Numbered from the stretch's first letter, positions 35,449 to 44,355 are shown. The stretch is DNA of 64,000 nucleotides from Streptomyces sp. MMG1121 (GCF_001280015.1 NZ_LGDV01000199.1:75280-139279); one strand, 5' to 3'. The notes: generated by a model not told the origin, from the sequence alone. Made by a program: numbers and translations.

Positions 35449-36289
35449 TCCGGAGACCCAGGCGGGCTGGGTGCCCGAGGCGGACGAGGTGGACGAAGAA
35501 GAGGAGATGCCCCTCTCTCTGCGCCTGTCGATAGCGGACACCCTCACGCTCGGCAACGCCACGTGCGGCTTCATGGCGGTGTACTTCACCACCACCGGCA
35601 TCCTGATCCCGCACCTCACCGGCAGCCAGGAATCCGGCATGGCCCGCCACAGCGCGGCCACGGCGGTCATCCTGATGCTCTGCGCGGCCGTCTTCGACCT
35701 GTTCGACGGACTGGTGGCCCGCAAGCTGCGCTCGTCCCCCATGGGCGCGGAGCTGGACAACCTGTCCGACCTGATCAGCTTCGGGCTCGCGCCCGCGTAC
35801 TTCGTTCTCGTCTACGGCATGGTCGCCGACGACGCGCACCAGAGAATGGCGGCGCTCGGGGCGATCGTGGTGCTGCTGGCCGTGGTCCTGCGGCTGGCCC
35901 GGTTCAGTTGCGTGACGATGAAGGACGGCATGTTCCAGGGCATGCCCTCGCCGTTCGGCGCGCTGACGGTCGTCTCGATCGTGCTGCTGGAGCTGCCCTT
36001 CGTGGCGACCTTGCTGGCGATCCTGGGCACCGCGTGGCTGATGGTGAGCCGTGTGGAGTACCCCAAGCCGCGGGGCCGCCTCGCCGGCGCGATGCTCTCC
36101 TGGATCGTCCTGTCCATGGGCCTGCTGGCGGCCTGGGCGTTCGACGCGCCCAGCGGTCAGCTGCTGCTCCAGACGGGCTGTGCGCTGCAGCTGGTCATGG
36201 GCGCCGTGATTCCGCTGTTCGCGACGGCTCGGCGGGTGAACAACTTCCGCGGCAACCGGCGTGAGGCGCGGGCCGCGCAGTTGCCGTAG
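35435..36289 (+). CDS. pssA: CDP-diacylglycerol-serine O-phosphatidyltransferase
   Basis: A 284-residue membrane enzyme that joins CDP-diacylglycerol and serine to form phosphatidylserine, the substrate of Psd. The CDP-alcohol phosphotransferase motif is complete: FDLFDGLVAR, then ...G...ELDNLSD at about residues 86-108. Around it lie several membrane helices, the last ones in ALTVVSIVLLELPFVATLL and MLSWIVLSMGLLAAWAF. The TTG start lies inside the psd end; GTG two codons later is an alternative. With psd it forms a two-gene phosphatidylethanolamine unit ended by a strong hairpin. Confidence 0.92.
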   Translation: MTVIDPETQAGWVPEADEVDEEEEMPLSLRLSIADTLTLGNATCGFMAVYFTTTGILIPHLTGSQESGMARHSAATAVILMLCAAVFDLFDGLVARKLRSSPMGAELDNLSDLISFGLAPAYFVLVYGMVADDAHQRMAALGAIVVLLAVVLRLARFSCVTMKDGMFQGMPSPFGALTVVSIVLLELPFVATLLAILGTAWLMVSRVEYPKPRGRLAGAMLSWIVLSMGLLAAWAFDAPSGQLLLQTGCALQLVMGAVIPLFATARRVNNFRGNRREARAAQLP

Positions 36290-36298
36290 ACCTTGCCG

Positions 36299-36337
36299 CG
36301 AAGGGCCCCGGACCCGGGTTGGGTTCGGGGCCCTTCG
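36299..36337 (+). terminator. 12-bp-stem terminator after pssA
   Basis: Arms CGAAGGGCCCCG and CGGGGCCCTTCG are perfectly complementary around a 15-base loop, ten bases past the pssA stop, and are followed by TCTTGGTTTTC, which is T-rich for this genome. Confidence 0.85.
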
Positions 36338-36390
36338 TCTTGGTTTTCTGCCCTCTCACCCGCCTCGGCCGGCTGAGAGGGTGCCGTGTC

Positions 36391-36450
36391 GGTCGGGTGG
36401 GCGCCCTCCCCGTTGGCAGTCGTCGGGTGGGCGCCCTTCCCGGTGGCAGG
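36391..36450. repeat. Tandem 30-bp repeat, two copies
   Basis: Two adjacent 30-base units (36391-36420 and 36421-36450), each containing GTCGGGTGGGCGCCCT, are identical at 26 of 30 positions. They lie between the pssA terminator and the convergent glycerate kinase stop. Each unit contains the short palindrome GGGCGCCC. Non-coding; function unknown. Confidence 0.75.
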
Positions 36451-36491
36451 CGGGCATGGGCCGGGGGTCTGGGGCGGAGGCCCCGGAGGGC

Positions 36492-37643
36492 TCAGGACAT
36501 GTAGTCCTCGGCGATGCGGGCCGCGACGCGTTCCAGGATCGGGCCGGCGTCCGCGATGCACTTGGCGACGTCCGGCTCGACCGACGTGAGGGGGTAGGCC
36601 CGCTCGATGCCGGCCCGCCGCAGCGCCTCCTCCGGCAGAGCCAGCCGCCCGCAGACCGCCACCACCGCCTTGCCCGCGGCACGCGATGCCGCCGCGACCC
36701 CCGCCGGCGCCTTCCCGTGCAGCGTCTGCTTGTCCAGCGACCCCTCGCCGGTGATCACCAGAGCGGCCCGCTCCAGCGCGGGCGCGAAGCCGAGGACGTC
36801 CAGCATCACCTCGATGCCCGGGCGGAAGCGGGCGCCCAGCAGCAGGGCGCCGTAGCCGATGCCACCCGCCGCACCCGCGCCCGGCGCCGCCGCGTACTCG
36901 GCGGCCCGCGGCCCCACGGCCGTCTCCAGCACCTTCGCGAAGTGCGCCAGCGCCGCGTCCAGGGTCGCCACGTCGTCCGGCGAGGCGCCCTTCTGCGGGC
37001 CGTACACCGCCGGCGCGCCCTTCGGCCCGGTCAGCGGGTTGTCGACGTCGCTCGCCAGCACCAGCTCCACCGAGGACAGCCGCGGGTCCAGACCGGACAG
37101 GTCCGCCCGCACCAGATCCGCGAGCCCGCCGCCCCCGGGCGGCACCGGCTCGCCGTCCGCGTCCAGGAACCGGGCGCCCAGCGCCGCCAGCATCCCGGCG
37201 CCGCCGTCCGTGGTGGCGCTGCCGCCGACCCCGAACACGATCGTCCGCGCGCCCGCGTCCAGCGCGGCCCGCAGCAGCTCTCCGGAGCCGTACGTCGAGG
37301 CCGTGAGCGGCGCGAAGACACCGGCCGGCAGGCGTTGCAGACCGCTGGCCTCCGCCATCTCCACGACCGCGGTCGCACCGCGCAGCGCGTACGCGGCCGT
37401 CACCTCCTGGCCCAGCGGCCCGGCGACCCGCACCTCGCGCCGCTCGAAACCGGCCGCGACCGCCGCGTCCACGGTCCCGTCGCCACCGTCGGCCACGGGC
37501 AGCGCCTCGACCCGGAGGTCCGGCACGACCCGGCGCAGGCCAGCCGTCACCCGCTCGGCGACCTGCACGGCCGTCAGCGAGCCCTTGAACTTGTCCGCGG
37601 CGATGAGCACCCGACGGGTCTCGTCCACTGCAGCGTCCGCCAC
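36492..37643 (-). CDS. Glycerate kinase (GarK/GlxK type)
   Basis: A 383-residue kinase of the bacterial glycerate 2-kinase family. Signatures: VLIAADKFKGSLTA at the start, LPVADGGDGTVDA, FGVGGSATTDGGAGMLAALGA and the late VITGEGSLDKQTLHGKAP. It phosphorylates D-glycerate made from glyoxylate through tartronate semialdehyde. Because the ethylmalonyl-CoA pathway a few kilobases away releases glyoxylate, a link is reasonable, though other pathway genes are not next to it. GTG start with AAGGGG nine bases upstream; the frame is open further up but lacks a better site. Confidence 0.9.
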   Translation of the reverse strand: MADAAVDETRRVLIAADKFKGSLTAVQVAERVTAGLRRVVPDLRVEALPVADGGDGTVDAAVAAGFERREVRVAGPLGQEVTAAYALRGATAVVEMAEASGLQRLPAGVFAPLTASTYGSGELLRAALDAGARTIVFGVGGSATTDGGAGMLAALGARFLDADGEPVPPGGGGLADLVRADLSGLDPRLSSVELVLASDVDNPLTGPKGAPAVYGPQKGASPDDVATLDAALAHFAKVLETAVGPRAAEYAAAPGAGAAGGIGYGALLLGARFRPGIEVMLDVLGFAPALERAALVITGEGSLDKQTLHGKAPAGVAAASRAAGKAVVAVCGRLALPEEALRRAGIERAYPLTSVEPDVAKCIADAGPILERVAARIAEDYMS

Positions 37644-37793
37644 CTTGCTTTCCCCTTGCTCTCCGGGCCCCGCGCACGTCAGGGCCAGTCGCGCCGCTGC
37701 GACCATAACCTCAGCAGGCCCCCGCCGTCATGCCCCGACCGAAGGCTGGGAAGCCGCTGGGAGCCCCCTGGGGAAAACGGGTACACCCCAGCC

Positions 37794-38885
37794 ATGACCA
37801 CGCAGCCCACCACGGCCGCCCCGCTCACCCGGCCGGACCTCGCCGACCGGATCCACGGCGGCTGGCTCGGCCGGATCGCGGGCAACATGCTCGGCAAGCC
37901 GGTCGAACAGGGCGAGGTGTGGACCCGCGACCGTATCGACCGCTATCTGCGCAGGGCCGGGGCGCTGCCGCTCACCGGCTATCTGCCCGAGCCCGCCGAC
38001 CCGGCCGACCGCGCGGTGCTGCGCCCGGAGTGGCGCAGTTGCGTGCGCGGCCGGATCCACGGCAGCTGCCGGGACGACGACGTGGACTACGCGATCCTCG
38101 GCCTGGACCTGCTGGAGACCCACGGCTTCGGCTTCAGCACCGAGCAGGTCGGCGACCTGTGGCTGCTCAGGCTGCCCTACCTGCAGACCTTCACCGCGGA
38201 ACGGGCGGCGTACCGCAATCTCGTCGACGGGCTCGGACCGCCGCTGACGGCGACGCACCACAACCCCTACCAGGAGTGGATCGGGGCGTTGATCCGTGCC
38301 GACATCCACGGGTGGACCTGCCCCGGCGACCCGGTCCGCGCCGCCGGTCTGGCCCGCCGGGACGCGGTGCTGTCGCACACCGGCAACGGTGTGTACGGCG
38401 CGATGTTCGCGGCGGCGCTGATCGCGGCGGCGTTCACCGCGCCGACCGTGCGGGACGCGCTGGACAGCGGGCTCGGCGTGATCCCCGCGGGCAGCCGGCT
38501 CGCCCGCACCGTACGGCGGGTCGCGGCCCTGCACGAGTCCGGGCTGTCCTGGGCCGGAACGCTGGCCACGGTCTCCGAGGAGACCGCCGGGCTCGGCTGG
38601 ATCCACACCGTGCCGAACGCCGCCGTGCTCACCGCCGGGCTGCTGTACGGCGACGACGACTTCACCCGGACCATCACCCTGACCGTGCGCGGCGGCCTGG
38701 ACACCGACTCCAACGGGGCGACCGCCGGCTCGGTGGCCGGGGTCCGCACCGGTGCGGCCGCCGTCCCCGTCCAGTGGACGGAGCCGCTCCAGGACACCGT
38801 GCGGAGTGCGGTGTCCGGCTTCGACGGCGTACGGATCAGTGCGCTGGCACAACGCACCCTGCGCCTGGCGGCGGCAGGGCCGTAG
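37794..38885 (+). CDS. ADP-ribosylglycohydrolase family protein (DraG-like)
   Basis: A 363-residue all-helical hydrolase that removes ADP-ribose from proteins or small molecules. The metal-site motifs are visible: SCRDDDVDYAILGLDLLE near residue 98 and GGLDTDSNGATAGSVAG near 300, the paired Asp clusters that bind two Mg ions. The start DRIHGGWLGRIAGNMLGKPVE is typical. A sirtuin and a NUDIX hydrolase follow on the same strand, and a macro-domain remnant lies 16 kb away, so several ADP-ribose-related genes are in the window. Target unknown. Confidence 0.88.
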   Translation: MTTQPTTAAPLTRPDLADRIHGGWLGRIAGNMLGKPVEQGEVWTRDRIDRYLRRAGALPLTGYLPEPADPADRAVLRPEWRSCVRGRIHGSCRDDDVDYAILGLDLLETHGFGFSTEQVGDLWLLRLPYLQTFTAERAAYRNLVDGLGPPLTATHHNPYQEWIGALIRADIHGWTCPGDPVRAAGLARRDAVLSHTGNGVYGAMFAAALIAAAFTAPTVRDALDSGLGVIPAGSRLARTVRRVAALHESGLSWAGTLATVSEETAGLGWIHTVPNAAVLTAGLLYGDDDFTRTITLTVRGGLDTDSNGATAGSVAGVRTGAAAVPVQWTEPLQDTVRSAVSGFDGVRISALAQRTLRLAAAGP

Positions 38886-38913
38886 CGGTACGGCGGGTGG
38901 TTACCCTTCCTCA

Positions 38914-39408
38914 ATGACCACGACTCCTGACTTCGCCGCGTACATCGCGAGCCTGCCCCGCGTCCTCGCCGGTGCCGCCGCGCTCTTCCGGGACGCCGGG
39001 GGGCGGGTGCTGCTCGTCGAGCCCAACTACCGCGAGGGCTGGGCGCTTCCGGGCGGAACCATCGAGTCCGACGACGGGGAGAGCCCGCGCGAGGGCGCAC
39101 GCCGGGAGACGCTGGAGGAGATCGGCCTCGACCGGGAACTCGGCCGGCTGCTGGCCGTGGACTGGGTGGCCGGCGAGGGCCGGCCACCGCTGGTGGCGTA
39201 CCTGTACGACGGCGGGATCCTCACGGACGCCGACCTGAAGGCCGTCCGTCTGCAGGAGGAGGAACTGCTGTCCTGGCGCCTGGTCGCGCGCGAGGAGATC
39301 ACCGGCCACCTCCCCGGCGCCCTCGGCCGCCGTGTCCTGACCGCCCTGGACGTCCTCGCGGACGGCTCGGGCACGGCGGAGCTGGAGAACGGCCACCGGG
39401 TGTCCTGA
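38914..39408 (+). CDS. NUDIX hydrolase
   Basis: A 164-residue pyrophosphohydrolase. The NUDIX box is present as GG-TIESDDGE-SPREGARRETLEEIG; the first Gly is two residues further from the Glu than the consensus allows, a small insertion in the loop. The preceding LLVEPNYREGWALPGG is typical for the family. It starts 28 bases after the ADP-ribosylglycohydrolase gene, so the two may be co-transcribed. The substrate could be ADP-ribose or another nucleoside diphosphate derivative; sequence alone does not decide. Confidence 0.87.
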   Translation: MTTTPDFAAYIASLPRVLAGAAALFRDAGGRVLLVEPNYREGWALPGGTIESDDGESPREGARRETLEEIGLDRELGRLLAVDWVAGEGRPPLVAYLYDGGILTDADLKAVRLQEEELLSWRLVAREEITGHLPGALGRRVLTALDVLADGSGTAELENGHRVS

Positions 39409-39474
39409 CGGCCGGGCCGGGGCCGGGCGTTATCCGTTCGCGCAGTCCGGTCCGCCCGGCCTACGCTCGACGAC

Positions 39475-40212
39475 ATGACCAAGCCCCTCGTCGCCCTGCT
39501 CAGCGGTGCAGGTATCTCCACCGACTCCGGCATCCCGGACTACCGCGGGCCGAACGGGCTGTGGCGGCGGGATCCGGAGGCCGAGAAGCTCGTCACGTAC
39601 GAGTACTACATGGCGGACCCGGAGATCCGGCGGCGCTCGTGGCAGATGCGGCGGAAGAACCGCGCCCTCAAGGCCGAGCCGAACGCCGCCCACCGGGCCG
39701 TCGCCGACCTGGAGAAGTCCGGGATCCCCGTGCGGGTGATCACACAGAACGTCGACGGACTGCACCAGCTGGCCGGTATGCCCGCCCGCAAGGTGCTCGA
39801 ACTGCACGGCAGCGCACGGAGTTTCGTGTGCACCGCGTGCCATGCCCGCGGGCCGATGGCGGACGCCCTCGCCCGGGTCGAGGCCGGCGAGGAGGATCCG
39901 GCGTGCCGGGAGTGCGGCGGCATCCTCAAGTCCGCCACCGTGATGTTCGGCGAACGGCTCGACCCCGTGGTCCTCGGCGAGGCCCTGTCCATCAGCAAGG
40001 CATGCACGGTCTTCCTCGCCGTCGGCAGCAGCCTCCAGGTGCAGCCCGCCGCCGGGCTGGTCGGCATCGCCGCCGACCACGGCGCCCGGCTCGTCATCGT
40101 GAACGCCGAGCCGACGCCGTACGACGAACTCGCCGACGAGGTCGTACGCGAGCCGATCGGCACCGCCCTGCCGGCGCTGCTCGACCGCATCCGGGCCGAG
40201 AGCGGCCTGTAG
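39475..40212 (+). CDS. Sir2 family NAD-dependent protein deacylase
   Basis: A 245-residue sirtuin that removes acyl groups from protein lysines with NAD, releasing O-acyl-ADP-ribose. Motifs: GAGISTDSGIPDYRG (NAD loop, residues 11-25), TQNVDGLHQLAG, the catalytic His in LELHGSARSFVCTAC, a zinc site of CTAC and CREC pairs, and the late AVGSSLQVQPAAGL and VNAEPTPYD. It follows the NUDIX gene by 66 bases on the same strand. Deacetylation of acetyl-CoA synthetase is a common role in actinomycetes, not shown here. Confidence 0.92.
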   Translation: MTKPLVALLSGAGISTDSGIPDYRGPNGLWRRDPEAEKLVTYEYYMADPEIRRRSWQMRRKNRALKAEPNAAHRAVADLEKSGIPVRVITQNVDGLHQLAGMPARKVLELHGSARSFVCTACHARGPMADALARVEAGEEDPACRECGGILKSATVMFGERLDPVVLGEALSISKACTVFLAVGSSLQVQPAAGLVGIAADHGARLVIVNAEPTPYDELADEVVREPIGTALPALLDRIRAESGL

Positions 40213-40216
40213 GCGC

Positions 40217-40699
40217 CTAGAAGAGGGCCTTGCCCCGTTCGAAGTCCAGGAGGCGGCGTTTTCGGTCCAGGCCGCCGCCGTAGCCGGTGAGGTCGCCGCC
40301 CGCGCCGATGACGCGGTGGCAGGGGACGATGATGCCGATCGGGTTCTTGCCGTTGGCGAGGCCGACCGCGCGGGAGGCCTTGGGGTTGCCGAGGGCGTCG
40401 GCGAGTTCGCCGTAGGAGCGGGTCTCGCCGTACGGGATGCGGGTCAGCTGGTCCCAGACGCCGCGCTGGAACGGGGTTCCGTGCAGGCGGAGTTCGAGGG
40501 TGAACTCGGTCAGCTCGCCCGCGAAGTAGGCCGACAGCTGTTCCTCGGCCGCGGCGAAGGGGGTGTCGTCGGGGCCGCCGAAGCTCTCCTCCGGCGGGCG
40601 GTGGCGCTGCCCCGCCATGTACAGGCCGCACAGGACGCCGTCGTCGGCGACGAGGGTGAGGGGGCCGTAGGGGCTGGGGATGACCGTGTGCTGCTTCAT
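40217..40699 (-). CDS. ogt: Methylated-DNA-protein-cysteine methyltransferase
   Basis: A 160-residue suicide repair protein that takes the methyl group from O6-methylguanine. The acceptor motif GIIVPCHRVIGAGGDLTGYGGG is nearly canonical (Cys in PCHR) and the DNA-binding segment GTPFQRGVWDQLTRIPYGETRSYGELA precedes it. It begins 15 bases after the stop of the Ada-AlkA gene, so the two form an alkylation-repair unit. Single-function Ogt rather than a full Ada, because the phosphotriester-sensing domain is in the neighbouring protein. Confidence 0.94.
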   Translation of the reverse strand: MKQHTVIPSPYGPLTLVADDGVLCGLYMAGQRHRPPEESFGGPDDTPFAAAEEQLSAYFAGELTEFTLELRLHGTPFQRGVWDQLTRIPYGETRSYGELADALGNPKASRAVGLANGKNPIGIIVPCHRVIGAGGDLTGYGGGLDRKRRLLDFERGKALF

Positions 40700-40714
40700 G
40701 TCTGCCGAGCGTCC

Positions 40715-42229
40715 TTACACGGGGAGGAAGTTGATCGGGTGGCTGTCGGTCGCCCACAGATACTGGACCGCGTACGCCCGCCAGGGACGCCAGGCCTCGG
40801 CGCGCGCGGTGAGCGCGGCCGGCGTGGACGGCAGGCCCAACTCCCGTGCCGCGCGCCGGATTCCGAGGTCGGTGGGGAGGAAGGCGTCGGGGTCGCCGAG
40901 GGCGCGCATGGCGATGACGTCGACCGTCCAGGGACCGAAGCCGGGCAGGGCCAGGAGGCGGGCGCGGGCCTCGGACCAGTCGGACTCGACACCCAAGTGC
41001 AGGGTGCCGTCGGCGAGTTGGCGAACGAGGGTGGTGAAGGTGGTGCGCCGGGTGCGCGGCATGGCCAGGGTCTCGGGGTCGACGTCGGCCAGCGCCTCGG
41101 GGGACGGGAAGAGGTGGGTGAGACCGCCCTCGGGGTCGTCCAGGGGTTTGCCGTGCGCGGTGACCAGGCGGGCCGCGTGGGTGCGGGCGGCGGCCGTGGA
41201 GACCTGCTGCCCGAGGACGGCGCGGACGGCGAACTCGGCCTCGTCGACTGTGCGCGGCACCCGGCGGCCGGGAGCTTTGTCGACCAGGGGTGCGAGGAAC
41301 GGGTCCGTGCGCAACTGGTCGTCCACGGCGACCGGGTCGGCGTCCAGGTCGAGCATGCGCCGGCAGCGGCTGATCGCCACGGTCAGGTCGCGCAGGTCGC
41401 TCAGGGTGAGCCGGCAGGCGATGTGGTCGGGGCGCGGGGCGAGGGAGACGATCCCGTGGCCGTACGGCAGCCGCAGCGTGCGCCGGTAGGCGCCGGTGGG
41501 GGTACCGCCCACGCCGTCCGGGCTGCGGGGGAGCCACTCCTCGACGCCGGGTACGGCGGTGGCGGCGAGATGCCCGAAGAGGTTGTCGGGGTTGAGCGGG
41601 GCGCGGAACGGCAGTCGCAGGGAGAGGGTGCCGGGGGTGCTGGCCGGGGTGTTGCGGGGCGTCCTCGCGCGCAGCTCGCTCGGGGAGAGGGCGAAGACCT
41701 CGCGGACGGTGCCGTTGAAGGTGCGGATGGAGGAGAAACCGGCCGCGAAGGCGATGTCCGCCATGGGCAGCGGGCTGGTCTCGATGAGCAGCCGCGCGGT
41801 CTGGGCACGCTGGGCGCGGGCGAGCGCGAGGGGGCCCGCGCCCAGCTCGGCGAGGAGCTGGCGCTCCACCTGGCGGGTGCTGTAGCCGAGCCGGTCGGCG
41901 AGTCCGGGCACGCCCTCGCGGTCCACGACGCCGTCGGCGATGAGCCGCATGGCCCGGGCCACCAGGTCGGCGCGCTGGTTCCACTCCGGGGAGCCGGGGC
42001 TGGTGTCGGGGCGGCAGCGCTTGCAGGCCCGGAATCCGGCCTGCTGGCAGGCGGCCGCGCTCGGGTAGAACGTCATGTTCTCCGGTTTGGGCGGGACGAC
42101 CGGGCAGCTGGGCCGGCAGTAGATCCGGGTGGTCAGAACGGCCGTGAAGAACCATCCGTCGAACCGCGCGTCCTTGGACTGAACGGCGCGTACGCAGTGC
42201 TCCCGGTCGAGGTGCGTCGCTGTCTGCAT
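40715..42229 (-). CDS. alkA: Ada N-domain / AraC HTH / AlkA fusion, DNA-3-methyladenine glycosylase
   Basis: A 504-residue fusion that senses and repairs alkylated DNA. Residues 8-75 are the Ada zinc domain: YCRPSC (acceptor Cys near 38) and CKRC. Residues 85-190 are an AraC-type helix-turn-helix pair (GVPGLADRLGYSTRQVERQLL, PMADIAFAAGFSSIRTFN). Residues 200-500 are AlkA: VRAVLGQQVSTAAARTHAARL and the HhH-GPD motif LLALPGFGPWTVDVIAMRALG with the catalytic Asp. It probably activates its own operon when Cys38 takes a phosphotriester methyl. Ends in TAA, just before ogt. Confidence 0.93.
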   Translation of the reverse strand: MQTATHLDREHCVRAVQSKDARFDGWFFTAVLTTRIYCRPSCPVVPPKPENMTFYPSAAACQQAGFRACKRCRPDTSPGSPEWNQRADLVARAMRLIADGVVDREGVPGLADRLGYSTRQVERQLLAELGAGPLALARAQRAQTARLLIETSPLPMADIAFAAGFSSIRTFNGTVREVFALSPSELRARTPRNTPASTPGTLSLRLPFRAPLNPDNLFGHLAATAVPGVEEWLPRSPDGVGGTPTGAYRRTLRLPYGHGIVSLAPRPDHIACRLTLSDLRDLTVAISRCRRMLDLDADPVAVDDQLRTDPFLAPLVDKAPGRRVPRTVDEAEFAVRAVLGQQVSTAAARTHAARLVTAHGKPLDDPEGGLTHLFPSPEALADVDPETLAMPRTRRTTFTTLVRQLADGTLHLGVESDWSEARARLLALPGFGPWTVDVIAMRALGDPDAFLPTDLGIRRAARELGLPSTPAALTARAEAWRPWRAYAVQYLWATDSHPINFLPV

Positions 42230-42405
42230 GCCTCAAGGATCGACCACGGACACCACCCACCGCTGGCGGAAATCCGACACCAGCGTCCGGCGGCCTGCCA
42301 AGGTTCCGAGCCGGTCGGGGGCGTGCTCTCACCGGCGTGCTGTTCCAGGCGCTGACGCCGGGGGTCACCGGCGCGGTACTCGGCTCGCCGAGGGGTGAAG
42401 GGCGT

Positions 42406-43290
42406 TCAGCCGGCGGTGGTGCCGAGGGCGGTCTGCCGGAACCCGGCGATCCACTCGGCGGTGTGGCGCAGCCCGCCGAACGTGTAGAAGTGCACCTTCA
42501 CCGTGCCGTGCCGCTCGGGGTCGTAGCGGTGGGCGAGCGTATGCAGGAAGCGGTCCGGGCCGGTCGTGCCCATGAGGTTGGTCAGCGAGAAGCCGTACTT
42601 GCGGGCGACGGAGGCACTGGTCGCGACGCCGAACCGGGTGGCGTATCCGAGGAGCCGGCGTACGCCCGCGGGGCCGGGTACGCCGATACGCACGGGCAGG
42701 TGCACACCTCGGGCACGGGCGGCCTCCAGCCAGGTGAGGACGGGTTCGACGTCGAAGCCGAACTGGGTGATCACATCGCCGCCGAACCGTTCCGCCCGGA
42801 GGGCCGCGCTCTTGTCCGTGAGCGCCGACCACAGCGTGCCGTCGGCTATCGCGGGGTGGCCCTCCGGGTAGCCGCTGATGCCGATGTGGCGGACGCCGTG
42901 GCGCTGGAGCAGCCCGGTACGCAGGACGGCGAGGGCGTCCTCGTAGGGGCCTTCGGGGCGAGCCGGGTCGCCTCCGACGACGAAGACGTTCTCGGCGGTG
43001 CCGTCCTCGGCCAGCCCGGACAGGAACTCCTCCAGGGCGGTACGGGAGGGCAGGCGGCGCGCGGAGATGTGCGGCACGGGGACGAAGCCGAGCCGCTTGA
43101 CCGCGCGGGCGGCCGACAGCCGCATACCGAGGTCCTCACCGGCGAGAAAGGTGATGTTGACGCGGGTGCCCCGCGGAATGCTGCCCTGCGCCTCCTCCAG
43201 CCGGGGCACGTCCTTGCCGGTCATCTCCAGCGAGAAGTCGTCCAGCAGAGCGGCACCGACCGCAGGGGGGACGGTGAGAGCGGGGTTCAT
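42406..43290 (-). CDS. Methylenetetrahydrofolate reductase family protein
   Basis: A 294-residue flavin-dependent folate reductase. Seen: FSLEMTGKD at the start with the family Glu, TRVNITFLAGED, VPVPHISARRL, NVFVVGGDPARPEGPYEDAL with the GGD segment, IGISGYPEGHP and ITQFGFDVEPVLTWLE. This resembles actinobacterial MetF-like proteins that work in C1 catabolism rather than the main MetF, but that is a guess. The ATG follows GAGGAG by four bases. It stands alone between the Ada-AlkA gene and a long gap. Confidence 0.85.
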   Translation of the reverse strand: MNPALTVPPAVGAALLDDFSLEMTGKDVPRLEEAQGSIPRGTRVNITFLAGEDLGMRLSAARAVKRLGFVPVPHISARRLPSRTALEEFLSGLAEDGTAENVFVVGGDPARPEGPYEDALAVLRTGLLQRHGVRHIGISGYPEGHPAIADGTLWSALTDKSAALRAERFGGDVITQFGFDVEPVLTWLEAARARGVHLPVRIGVPGPAGVRRLLGYATRFGVATSASVARKYGFSLTNLMGTTGPDRFLHTLAHRYDPERHGTVKVHFYTFGGLRHTAEWIAGFRQTALGTTAG

Positions 43291-43782
43291 CGTGCTCCTC
43301 GTACGACTGTGGTCCTGACCCAGGCCGATGATGCCACGCGGGGCACGACGGCCTTGGGCCAGGGGCATGAGGACCGGCCGGTGAGGTCCGGCACCCGGAC
43401 GGCCCGGCGAGCGATGACGAGTTCTGCCGGACGACGTGCGTCCGTGCCGAGGTGCTCCGCGGCGCCCGTGCCGAGGGCGCGCCGCCGCTGGTCAAGGACG
43501 CAACCAGGCTGTAAGGACCGCCGACGGTTCGGGGATACGGCCCCGAGGGGCACGGGACGAGGCATGCCGGCCCGCCACGCCACCGGACCTGGTGCGGCCG
43601 CCGCGGCGCCCTGTGCCTCCGCCACCAGCCCGCCGCCTGCGCCACAGCCCCGGTGTGTCCACCACCGCAGTCGAAGCCCCCGGCAGTCCTGGCCCGGCGC
43701 CTGCGCCATGGCGCAGCCCACGGCCGCCGCAGCCGGCCTCCGCCACGACCGCCTCTGGCTCCACCACCGCACCACGGCCCCG
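43291..43782. other. 492-base gap without a recognisable gene
   Basis: Open frames cross this stretch in several phases, but all encode Arg/Pro/Ala-rich sequence with no conserved motif and no ribosome site. It separates the core-like genes on the left from the decayed and accessory genes on the right, so it may be a scar of rearrangement. I see no repeat, RNA gene or clear promoter in it. Confidence 0.5.
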
Positions 43783-44355
43783 CTACGGCGCCGGATTCAG
43801 TGGATCGTCCAGCACGCCCGCCAGGCGGCCCGCGTCGGTGGCGGGGGTGAGGTCGGGGTCGAGGCCGGCGGCCGCGGTCGTCAGAGCGGTGAGGGCCGGG
43901 AGCAGGGCCGCGCGTTGGTCCGTGGGCAGGCGTTCGACCAGGGTGCGGATCTCCGCGCGGCGGTGCGTCAGCACGCGGTCCACGAGTTCCTCGCCGGCCG
44001 GGGTCAGCCGTAGGACGACCTCACGGCGGTTGTCCGGGTTGACCCGCCGGTCGGTGAGGCCCAGGCCCTCCAGGCGCTCGGCCATGCGCAGCGCGGTGGA
44101 GGGGGAGACGCCCAGCGTGGCGGCCATGGCGGCCAGTTTGATCGGCCCGCAGGTGTGCAGGGCGACCAGGGAGCGCAGCTGGGGCAGGGTCAGTGGCACG
44201 TCGACGGAGGCGAGGGCGCGGGCGGAGAGGGCGACGATCAGCCGGGAGGCCGCCATCACGGCGACGGTGACCTCCTCGGCCTCCCGGTCCAGTGCCTCCT
44301 CCGACGGGCTCCCCGGTGCCGGGGTCTGCTGCGGGCCGCTGTCCTGCTGGGCCAT
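43783..44355 (-). CDS. MarR family transcriptional regulator
   Basis: A 190-residue winged-helix dimer regulator. The DNA-binding part reads GPIKLAAMAATLGVSPSTALRMAERLEGLGLTDRRVNPDNRREVVLRLTPAG (quoted in its two halves: recognition helix STALRMAERLE, wing NRREVVLRL). Long N-terminal and C-terminal tails flank it. MarR proteins repress adjacent genes and release DNA on binding phenolic or oxidised ligands. A perfect palindrome lies 61 bases upstream, between this gene and the divergent remnant locus, so it most likely represses itself. Confidence 0.9.
   Translation of the reverse strand: MAQQDSGPQQTPAPGSPSEEALDREAEEVTVAVMAASRLIVALSARALASVDVPLTLPQLRSLVALHTCGPIKLAAMAATLGVSPSTALRMAERLEGLGLTDRRVNPDNRREVVLRLTPAGEELVDRVLTHRRAEIRTLVERLPTDQRAALLPALTALTTAAAGLDPDLTPATDAGRLAGVLDDPLNPAP

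Noticed and set aside
43291..43782. A small gene in the gap between the folate reductase and marR
   Set aside because: All frames lack a ribosome site and conserved motifs; composition is low-complexity.
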